Of a DNA stretch of 64,000 nucleotides, positions 53,292-64,000 are shown piece after piece. The DNA is from an uncultured Alphaproteobacteria bacterium (lineage in GTDB: Bacteria > Pseudomonadota > Alphaproteobacteria > Rs-D84): positions 20,736 to 84,735 of the forward strand of contig CALDAH010000024.1 of the NCBI GenBank assembly GCA_937903135.1. Direction: 5' to 3'. Every line of letters begins with the position of its first letter. The first letter of the stretch is position 1. Below the pieces are notes generated by a model that was not told the DNA's origin, did no database searches, and saw nothing but the letters and a program-made list of their open reading frames with translations. The position numbers were made by a program, and so were the translations under genes.

Positions 53292-56200
53292 ATGTTTGTC
53301 CTGAAAAAAACTATCAGTTTTATCGCTGTTTTCAGCGTATTACCGGCGGCATTCGCGGTTACGGCACGCCCGAGTATTGTAATGAAGGCGTCACCACGTA
53401 TGCCGACAATGACGGCAAATATAAACAATAATAATACAACCACGTCCGGGACAACGGTTAATTCATCAACCCTATTGGCGAACGCCGAATGCATAGAGGC
53501 GTATACTTCATGTATGAAATCAGCGGATGCATGTGGCCCGAATTTTGAAGAATGCACAAACAAGGTATTATTCCACGGAAAAATGCCCCAGTGTTTAAGT
53601 ACACTTGCCCAGTGTTCAGCGGCCGGTGTAACCAGCCTTTACGGGACAAGTAATACTGCCGCATTATCCACGGTCGCATCAACCAACAGCTATGGCGAGG
53701 TTACAAACTACACATACCCGACCGACGGCAGTGTTTTAGGGCAGTTAATCACCGGTGCGGCGATAACTAACCGTTATGATACGTCAACCTGCGTTCGTCG
53801 TTATACATCGTGTTTAAAGAAAGACACCGTATGCGGTAATGATTTTGAATTATGCACAACAAACGCAGAATTTAAAAAACAACGCGTATTTTGCGATTCA
53901 ACCCTTGCACGCTGCCAGGGCGAAGGGATAACAGAATTATTCGGATCAGCCTCTCTAACGGCGGCCCCGAGTGCGAGCAGTCGCGTCGGTGAAATGATCG
54001 CCGAAGGTGCGGCACTGGCGGCCGTTAATGCCGTTTCAACGTGTTATAAGGTAATTGATAACTGCATCCTGGGGGCATGTGCGGCGAACCCGTATAAGTG
54101 TTATGAAAACACCCCGGTTGTAAATGCCGAATTGGCCGATGCAATAAACAGCGGCGATGATAAAAATCCGGATATAAACAATACCGATACGACCACGGCG
54201 TCGTCGGTCGCGGCATATATCCGCAATTCGTGCAAGGATACAATCGGCGCAAATAAATACTGCTATGCGACATTTATCGGTAACGGTAATATGCCAACCG
54301 CATCCCAGCTGCGCGACGAAGATAACCAAGACGAAATTTATTCCGAAGCCTACAGCGCACGTATGGGCGACGGGATGAAGGCACAGATAACAGAGCTGGT
54401 AAATAAATTTGATACCAAGGCTAAAAATAAATGTATTGATACAATTAAATCCTGTGCGATGCGCGTTTGCGGCAGTGGCAGTGGCGCGGCATGCTATTCC
54501 CAGGTATTCGGATCAACGTCTAAATCCATTAACGCCGGGAATAATTATAATGAAATTAAAACCGGATGCGCGGCGATTGTAAATACGGACGCGAATTGCA
54601 AATATGCAGCTAAAAATACAACTGGCGTTGGCACGTATTCATATGCATTTATTAACACAGATGCATTTGATACGCTGTTCCCGGAATACGACACCAACAG
54701 CACAGACAATGACCCGATCGGCGTAATTGCGTCGCTGAACGCGTCATTGGCAAACAGCTACAGCGATGCGGCGATTGCGCAGATGAAAAAGCAGTGTCAG
54801 TCGGTTGCCAGCAGCTGTGTTAAATCAATGTGCGGGGCAGATTATCAAAACTGCTATCGTAACCGTACGGATGTATATTCGTCATTAACAGATACAGGTG
54901 ATACACGTTTTGATAAATCCATGAACAAGGTAGGCGGCGTACTTGACTACACTATCGTTCTGGGGCTGTGCGTTGATACAGTTAAAAACGCATCTGTATG
55001 CGAAGAACATTTGGCAATTGAACAACAAAAATTAAAAATGAACAATTCAAATGCCGCCACCAGCTGGGGTGATGCAAATAACGTCCGCGGCGGCTGGATT
55101 GATGCCGGCTCAACATCCAAGATGGAATTTGCAGCCGAGAGTGTTCAGGCCGTTGATGAAAACGGTAATAACCTCTGCACGGTCAAAGGTGGCACGGAAC
55201 AGGGCGTATGCTATACCGTTGACGCCAACGGCAAGGTATATGATACCCCGGCGATGATTTCGTATTCTACGTATGTTGAATCCCAGGCGGCAAATACGTT
55301 GTTTAAAGATTTAATATACGACCTAGAGATCGAAGCCCAGGCAAAATATAACGCGAAACTAACCAAAGAACAGAATATGTGCATGGCCAATAATGATGGT
55401 GGCCTGATGGGGAATCGTGATGCCGGCAGCACATTTATGTGGGTAAAACTGCGTTCTGCGAAAGTCCCGGCGAACTATGCGACGGCCGGACTTACCCCGA
55501 AACAGTTCGTGGCCAGCAATGATTTATACGGTTCATTCTGTCGCGTTCGTGTTACATTGCAATCCGACGATCGTCGTATCCAGGATGTAATTAACAAAGG
55601 CGCAGACTGGGCAACCGCGTATTTCGCAACAGGTGACGTATTTACCTGCGGCAGCTGGATACCGGCCGAAGCATTAGAAGAAATTGCAAAAGACGTTGCA
55701 AAAGATGCAACCGAGGATCAGGCCGCGGCACAGAAACGTACCCGGACATGGCTGACCATATTAGGTGGACTGGGCGGTACAACGGGCGGCGCGTTCTTAG
55801 GTGAATCTATCCGCACCGGGAATACACTGGGTGGCCTAACGGGGCTAGGTGACGGGAATAAGGCGGATAAGAGCTCTAAAACCGATGCTAAAATGTGCCT
55901 TAATAACCTGGAATATGCCGCAGATGATCTAAATGATGATAGTCTGTCAAATGCTGCGTACTCTATTGACACGGCCATAAGCTATGCTAAAAAGGCAAAG
56001 GTTTCGGATTCTGCGCTGACCGTTGCATCAAATGCCGCCAGCAATTTAAGAAAGGTTGTTGATGAATCCAGCGTTAGCGCCGAAAACAAAACAGTTGATA
56101 AAACCACTGCAATCAGAGAGGCCGAAACCGCGATTCGCAATCTGGAAACACTATGCGAACGCGTTGACGATGAAAAAAGCGATAAAGATAATAGTGGCAA

Positions 56201-56417
56201 GGGTTGGATTACAGGCGTTTCAACCGTCGCAATGGGTACGGCAGGTGCATTGTTGATTAACAAGGCCACCCGTGACATCCAGCAAACAAATCTGGATAAG
56301 GCACAAAGAGAGGCCTATGATGAATGGATGAATGCGATCGGGCGTCATATCAACTGCTATATCGGCGCAGAAGAAGCCGGACAGTATGGTGATATCGTAT
56401 CAACGTCGCTGGAATAA
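53292..56417 (+). CDS. Giant exported protein with regularly spaced cysteine modules
   Basis: 1041 residues with a signal peptide (cleavage near AAFA, residue 22) and a GGAGTGA ribosome site. Two modules have identical spacing, C-x6-C-x6-C-x6-C-x12-C-x6-C, at Cys67-108 and Cys167-208, exactly 100 residues apart. Three further modules read C-x6-C-x4-C-x6/7-C (251-270, 381-401, and one near 505), each followed by a C-x9-C pair. The C-terminal third is helical and carries two hydrophobic Gly-rich segments (TWLTILGGLGGTTGGAFLG, TGVSTVAMGTAGALLI) that could span a membrane. I know no family with this layout. It is likely disulfide-stabilised and surface or periplasmic. Confidence 0.8.
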   Translation: MFVLKKTISFIAVFSVLPAAFAVTARPSIVMKASPRMPTMTANINNNNTTTSGTTVNSSTLLANAECIEAYTSCMKSADACGPNFEECTNKVLFHGKMPQCLSTLAQCSAAGVTSLYGTSNTAALSTVASTNSYGEVTNYTYPTDGSVLGQLITGAAITNRYDTSTCVRRYTSCLKKDTVCGNDFELCTTNAEFKKQRVFCDSTLARCQGEGITELFGSASLTAAPSASSRVGEMIAEGAALAAVNAVSTCYKVIDNCILGACAANPYKCYENTPVVNAELADAINSGDDKNPDINNTDTTTASSVAAYIRNSCKDTIGANKYCYATFIGNGNMPTASQLRDEDNQDEIYSEAYSARMGDGMKAQITELVNKFDTKAKNKCIDTIKSCAMRVCGSGSGAACYSQVFGSTSKSINAGNNYNEIKTGCAAIVNTDANCKYAAKNTTGVGTYSYAFINTDAFDTLFPEYDTNSTDNDPIGVIASLNASLANSYSDAAIAQMKKQCQSVASSCVKSMCGADYQNCYRNRTDVYSSLTDTGDTRFDKSMNKVGGVLDYTIVLGLCVDTVKNASVCEEHLAIEQQKLKMNNSNAATSWGDANNVRGGWIDAGSTSKMEFAAESVQAVDENGNNLCTVKGGTEQGVCYTVDANGKVYDTPAMISYSTYVESQAANTLFKDLIYDLEIEAQAKYNAKLTKEQNMCMANNDGGLMGNRDAGSTFMWVKLRSAKVPANYATAGLTPKQFVASNDLYGSFCRVRVTLQSDDRRIQDVINKGADWATAYFATGDVFTCGSWIPAEALEEIAKDVAKDATEDQAAAQKRTRTWLTILGGLGGTTGGAFLGESIRTGNTLGGLTGLGDGNKADKSSKTDAKMCLNNLEYAADDLNDDSLSNAAYSIDTAISYAKKAKVSDSALTVASNAASNLRKVVDESSVSAENKTVDKTTAIREAETAIRNLETLCERVDDEKSDKDNSGKGWITGVSTVAMGTAGALLINKATRDIQQTNLDKAQREAYDEWMNAIGRHINCYIGAEEAGQYGDIVSTSLE

Positions 56418-56445
56418 AAAAATCGCCCCATATGGGGCGATTTTA
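56418..56445. terminator. Terminator after the heptad-cysteine gene
   Basis: AATCGCCCCA-TA-TGGGGCGATT with A and T flanks; usable in both directions. Confidence 0.85.
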
Positions 56446-56810
56446 TTGATGTATAATCAACGCCTGTGGCGTTTTATATCCGGCCCTGGGATGATATATG
56501 CGCCAGAGGGGGAATGTTCCAACAGCGGATGCTGAATAATCAAACGCATATATCGGTTGCCTAAAATAATAAATCGCACATCCCATAATATCGCTGCCGC
56601 CCTGTTCGTGATTGGTGTATCTCCAATTTTTTTTCAGGTATTCATGTGCCCTAGAATATCGCTGCGCACCGTTCGGGGTTTATATATATCTTTGTATGGT
56701 TTATATGCATTCGCATGCGGCGTCCCCCGATTTATTATTGAATAACATATATTTTTGATTGTGCGAATCGGACGCCCCGGCGTGGCGTTTGTGCGGGGGC
56801 CTTTTGGCAT
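56443..56810 (-). pseudogene. Candidate decayed small gene, frameshifted
   Basis: On the minus strand an ATG at 56810 with TGGAGA upstream opens 58 codons ending at 56634. A second frame, shifted at the CCCC run near 56685, stays open without a start codon to a TAA at 56443, right before the terminator. Joining them gives about 120 residues that read as one Tyr-rich basic protein (KPYKDIYKP then NGAQRYSRAHEYLKKNWRY). Either a real frameshift has broken the gene or a homopolymer error has. No family recognised. A plus-strand frame in the same place looks less protein-like. Confidence 0.35.
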
Positions 56811-57063
56811 GTTATTTCATCTCCATAAACCCAGAGACGTGCCGCCGCACCCGCGGGATGCCCGATATTTTAATAAAAATTTCCCGGCGGTTTCCGGGCG
56901 GACCGGCAGTTACCGGTTTTTTTCTCTGGCGCGCATTGGGCCGCACGATGTATGCATATATTATATACTAAATGATATTTTTTCCCCTGAATACGAACTT
57001 TTGCGCCGCATGTATGCCGGGGGAATTATGTATTGCCCGCGGCCGGTCGGGACGATGCGGTAA
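56811..57063. other. Non-coding or decayed stretch
   Basis: No intact gene. Short minus-strand frames with in-frame stops continue upstream of the decayed gene, and a plus-strand frame ends at 57063 without a ribosome site. A hairpin ACCGG-CAGTTA-CCGGT with T-run lies near 56912-56934. Confidence 0.35.
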
Positions 57064-57065
57064 AA

Positions 57066-57092
57066 TAAAAATCCCCGGGCGGGGATTTTTTA
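57066..57092. terminator. Terminator of the exported Cys protein gene
   Basis: AATCCCCG-GG-CGGGGATT with A-run and T-run. Confidence 0.8.
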
Positions 57093-58382
57093 TGGACACA
57101 TCTCCAATTGATTTAAAACATTTTGAACGTCGTTATTAACCGATACCGTTATCTCGCGCTGCAGGCCATCGGTGTATGTATAATAAAACTTTTGGCGGGC
57201 AAATTCCGGCATCTGTTTATATACCTCGGCAAACGGGGCCAGCATTGCGCTGAACCATTGGCGTCCGCGGCACAGACATCCGTTTCGTACGTCCGCCGCA
57301 ACTGCCGCCGTCGCGGTATTCGGGTATTTCGTATCAAAGTCTTTGTCCGTCATCATTAAACAGCGCGCCCCTAGGCCGTAAAAATTAGCATCATCGGCCA
57401 AGAATTTATATACCAGGCCATCGGATGCCCCCGCCTGGCGCAGGGAATATGCCATCCCGTCTGTACAGCATGCGTTTGCCGACCCCATTAGCATTTTATA
57501 GCGCTGCAGCAACGGCGCGGCCGCCGGATGTGATGCGCTAATCTCAGGGTTGCAGCGGGCGGCGTTGATAAATTCCGCCATATTTATATCACGGATTTTC
57601 GGGCTTCGCGGCGATACGGTTTCGCGAATTATTGGTTTTCTGCGCCATATCTCGCATTCGGTCTCGGCCTCAAACGGGCAGCCATCGGCGCGGCCGAATG
57701 TCTGCTCTACTATCACCGTCATATCCTGGGCGGTATATTCCGGGCGCGGCGCAGGAACGGCGACAGCCTCTGGGGCGGGGGGCGTTTCTGTGACCGAAAC
57801 GTTTTCGGCCCAGATATTCCCGGATGGCCGTTTAGGGCTCAGCAGCTCTTCTACGCGGGCACGCGTCGCCGCCGCATCCGCCATATTTTGGTTATATAGC
57901 TCGGTTATATTTATATCTTCGGTCATTACCGCCGGTGCGATCGGCCGAGTGTCTGCCTCGCGCAGGTAAATCTCGGGCAGTGGCTCTAAGAACCAGTCGC
58001 TAAAATCCTTGGACTTATAATTTACAATAGAATCGTCCCAGATCGGAACGCCATCGCGCCAGTCCACCGTTTTATCCGCCGCGCGTGCGGTATATTTACC
58101 CGTCGTGCCATCCCATAATGGCGCACGAGTATCCGCCGGGACCGGCTTTATAGATAATGTTTTTACCGAACGCATTGGAATCTGCGTTGCATATATATAT
58201 TCCGTCGGACCGGCATATGACGGTACGGCCGCCATCGGGGCGGGTAATACTGCCGGCTCTTGAATCTGGTCTATATATAAAGGTTCAATATAACATCCCG
58301 CGCCAGTGCATTCGGACGCCATGGCCGGAATTGCCCCACATAAACATATCAGGGACGAAAAAGTTACAATTTTCATTTTCAT
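57090..58382 (-). CDS. Exported protein of unknown function with C-terminal Cys-containing domain
   Basis: 430 residues from MKMKIVTFSSLICLCGAIPA at 58382, a signal peptide ending AMAS; longer frames add an unlikely AT-rich leader. The first 280 residues are Pro/Ala-rich and probably extended. The C-terminal 150 residues form a domain with about eight cysteines (ARCNPEIS, NACCTDGMAYSLRQAG, GARCLMMTD, NGCLCRGRQWF, LEMCP at the very end). No family recognised. No ribosome site; a TATGAT box ends 7 nt before the ATG. With the 1041-residue protein nearby it forms a locus of Cys-bearing envelope proteins. Confidence 0.7.
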   Translation of the reverse strand: MKMKIVTFSSLICLCGAIPAMASECTGAGCYIEPLYIDQIQEPAVLPAPMAAVPSYAGPTEYIYATQIPMRSVKTLSIKPVPADTRAPLWDGTTGKYTARAADKTVDWRDGVPIWDDSIVNYKSKDFSDWFLEPLPEIYLREADTRPIAPAVMTEDINITELYNQNMADAAATRARVEELLSPKRPSGNIWAENVSVTETPPAPEAVAVPAPRPEYTAQDMTVIVEQTFGRADGCPFEAETECEIWRRKPIIRETVSPRSPKIRDINMAEFINAARCNPEISASHPAAAPLLQRYKMLMGSANACCTDGMAYSLRQAGASDGLVYKFLADDANFYGLGARCLMMTDKDFDTKYPNTATAAVAADVRNGCLCRGRQWFSAMLAPFAEVYKQMPEFARQKFYYTYTDGLQREITVSVNNDVQNVLNQLEMCP

Positions 58383-58696
58383 AATACGAATCATATCATA
58401 AAAAGCAGTGCTTTGAAAATATAAAATTTGATCTGGCGGCATTATTAGTAAGGTTTTTTCGGTATATATCGGTATATATAAAACGAATCGTTGCCGATTC
58501 TGTCGTATTTTTACAATAAATTTATAAAAATGAATCGGTTTTTTGCATAAAACCGAATCGTAAAAGGGGTAAAAAAACAAAAAAATCAAAAAAATAAAAA
58601 AATTTTTCAATAGGATAAAATGGCGGAAATCCGGCGTTTTTCCTATGTTTTTATGGCCGGGGATAAATTTTTTTAAAATTATTTTTCAAAAAGCGC
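58383..58696. other. AT-rich region upstream of the rRNA promoter with repeats and A-tracts
   Basis: Contains a tandem CGGTATATAT pair (58461-58480), several GAATCG/CGATTC words, a hairpin TCGGTTTT/AAAACCGA (58536-58557), and four A-tracts of seven A spaced by one to two bases (58572-58605). An UP-element-like A/T block abuts the -35 box. No gene seen. Confidence 0.6.
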
Positions 58697-58725
58697 TTGA
58701 CTTTTGAGAAGATTAGACACATACT
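58697..58725 (+). promoter_or_regulatory. Main rRNA operon promoter
   Basis: TTGACT, 17-nt spacer, CATACT, preceded by A/T tracts. Confidence 0.75.
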
Positions 58726-58732
58726 AAGCGGG

Positions 58733-59090
58733 CTTTCAAGTTGAGAACAAACGAAAAAAAGAAATCTCAACCCCTGAAATTCTGCGGTTTACGGAACAAC
58801 CAAAAAGAATCGGGTTCTGTTAAATACGCAAACATTGTGAATAAAAGCAGCTCATCAAAAGATTTTTGATGCAAATCAAGAATCTGTTCAAGAAGGGATA
58901 TGCAGACAGTTGAATTTGGAAATATCCAAACTTTGACTAAGTCAAATGTGCATATCCTAGACAGGTAGTAGGTTTACATATTAAACCTCGTTAAAAACTT
59001 GTCTTGCGAATATATATATGTAAAGACGAACTGATTTATATGTCAGCTTTGTTTAAATGCGCAGGGCTTAAACCACAAGTTTTTTTTAGA
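58733..59090 (+). other. rRNA operon leader with 16S processing strand and alternative three-way fold
   Basis: 58889-58910 pairs with 60633-60654 over 21 of 22 positions (two G-U), forming the stem that encloses 16S rRNA. The same bases can instead pair locally: GGATATGCA (58896-58904) with TGCATATCC (58949-58957), enclosing two small hairpins at 58915-58930 and 58932-58946. No open reading frame is supported. Confidence 0.7.
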
Positions 59091-60590
<1,500 letters not shown>

Positions 60591-60673
60591 ATAGAGAATA
60601 CCGTTTACACGAAAACGGTCAAATCCAAAGCGACTGTCTGAATATCTCTTTTTGAAATGTGCATAGTTTTGCT

Positions 60674-60750
60674 GGGTCAGTAGTTCAGTTGGTTAGAATG
60701 CCGCTCTGATACAGCGGAGGTCGAAGATTCGAGTTCTTCCTGACCCACCA
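60674..60750 (+). tRNA. tRNA-Ile (GAT) in the 16S-23S spacer
   Basis: Acceptor GGGTCAG/CTGACCC with A73 and encoded CCA; anticodon stem CCGCT/AGCGG with loop CTGATAC (GAT); T-arm GAAGA-TTCGAGT-TCTTC. 77 nt. The tRNA-Ala that usually follows is missing. Confidence 0.96.
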
Positions 60751-60763
60751 TATTTGATGAGGT

Positions 60764-60797
60764 TGGAATCAAAAACATATGTGTGTTTTTGATTCCA
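60764..60797 (+). other. Perfect 13-bp hairpin in the 16S-23S spacer
   Basis: TGGAATCAAAAAC pairs with GTTTTTGATTCCA around an 8-nt loop, 13 nt after tRNA-Ile, where tRNA-Ala is normally found. The rest of the spacer to 61032 shows no tRNA. Confidence 0.7.
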
Positions 60798-61032
60798 GAT
60801 ATTCTGATGGATATCTTCGGGATCTGCTTTTATAGCAATATATTGTTAATCGGTTTTTATGTCGCAAGTTAAAATTTTATAGAAATATGACTTTTTAATT
60901 TGTTGAACATCGTAATCTCAAAAAATCTTTCTAAATAGAGTAATCACGAAAGTGATAATTCAATTAGAGAAGCAAGAATCAACTTAAATGCTTAAAAAAC
61001 TCATTAAGTTCTTTTACTGTGTTTGAAGACTT

Positions 61033-63836
<2,804 letters not shown>

Positions 63837-63839
63837 ACG

Positions 63840-63868
63840 TTGACATTGATTCTTTGATCGTGTATTAT
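63840..63868 (+). promoter_or_regulatory. Near-consensus promoter before 5S rRNA
   Basis: Consensus TTGACA, 17-nt spacer, TATTAT in the 23S-5S spacer, ending about 18 nt before 5S. Confidence 0.55.
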
Positions 63869-63886
63869 GATGTTCGCTGGATTTAT

Positions 63887-64000
63887 TCTGGTGATTATTG
63901 AGCGGGAGTCACCCTCTGTTCCATCCCGAACCAGACAGGGAAACCCCGTATCGCCGATGGTACTTTGGCTTAAGCCACGGAAGAGTAGGTCGTCGCCAGA
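63887..64000 (+). rRNA. 5S ribosomal RNA (reaches window end)
   Basis: Starts TCTGGTGATTATTGAGC, contains CCATCCCGAACC and GCCGATGGTACT, and ends GTCGTCGCCAGA at the last base, pairing with the 5' TCTGGTG. About 114 nt; a few bases may lie beyond the window. Confidence 0.93.

Noticed and set aside
56660..56700. Programmed -1 frameshift at the AAACCCC run in the decayed gene
   Set aside because: The zero-frame codons do not form an X-XXY-YYZ slippery heptamer and no downstream stem is evident; a mutation or homopolymer error is simpler.
56557..56745. Plus-strand 62-codon hydrophobic frame
   Set aside because: No start context; the minus-strand reading of the same bases is more protein-like and ends at a terminator.
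58896..58957. Leader hairpin as an sRNA gene or riboswitch
   Set aside because: It overlaps the 16S processing strand and matches no ligand-binding class; a role in rRNA maturation is the better reading.
60751..61032. A hidden tRNA-Ala in the ITS
   Set aside because: No TGC anticodon loop with matching acceptor and T-arm could be found; only the perfect hairpin is present.

Overview
This window is chromosomal DNA of an uncultured-type alphaproteobacterium. The rRNA genes look alphaproteobacterial, and so do the SspB, DUF4167-like and MJ0042 zinc-ribbon proteins, the lptF-lptD-surA block and the skp-lpxD-fabZ block. Genes are tightly packed, many pairs overlap by ATGA, and several proteins are shorter than their usual relatives (BamB, SurA, GpsA). 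That fits a reduced, possibly host- or gut-associated lineage, but no species can be named from sequence alone.

Layout. 1-3.9 kb: rpoH (cut by the window edge), a YfgM-like/BamB-like pair, sspB and recF, then tRNA-Cys. 4.1-8.6 kb: a TolC-MacA-MacB tripartite efflux operon with MacB split into ATPase and permease. 8.8-13.3 kb: infC with an AUU start, a cysteine-depleted UDG-like protein, pal, and parB-parA-rsmG with two parS-like sites. 13.3-19.8 kb: a TPR protein, gpsA, xseB, mutS, truB, rpsO. 19.9-26.3 kb: a TPR protein, rluB-like, rsmE, an orphan VirD4/TraG-type coupling ATPase, mreB, rnpA, yidD. 26.4-28.9 kb: accB-accC and an OmpA-type lipoprotein. 29-35.2 kb (minus): lptF, lptD, surA-like, rlmN and a Cys-rich exported protein. 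35.3-41.7 kb: nusA, infB, ftsK. 41.8-47.2 kb (minus): fabZ, lpxD, skp, an OmpA lipoprotein, a type IVb-like pilin, dnaX and a DUF4167-like protein. 47.4-53.2 kb: three large PilV-like prepilins in one overlapping operon, a zinc-ribbon membrane protein, a small exported protein and rluD. 53.3-58.4 kb: a 1041-residue exported protein built from regularly spaced cysteines, a decayed locus, and an exported Cys-containing protein. 58.4-64 kb: an rRNA operon (16S, tRNA-Ile, 23S, 5S).

How it fits together. Much of the window serves the cell envelope: LPS transport and lipid A (LptD, LptF, LpxD, FabZ), outer-membrane biogenesis (Skp, SurA-like, BamB-like), Pal/OmpA anchors, MreB and FtsK. The rest is information processing: ribosome, translation initiation, RNA modification, repair and segregation.

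The parts least explained by known families are the PilV-like trio with its separate pilin, the heptad-cysteine giant protein and its Cys-containing neighbours, the orphan coupling protein, and a recurring pattern in which the -10 box lies 6-9 nt from the start codon with no Shine-Dalgarno sequence (predicted leaderless mRNAs). The rRNA operon carries clear processing stems, a leader fold that would compete with the 16S stem, and a near-consensus promoter just before 5S.
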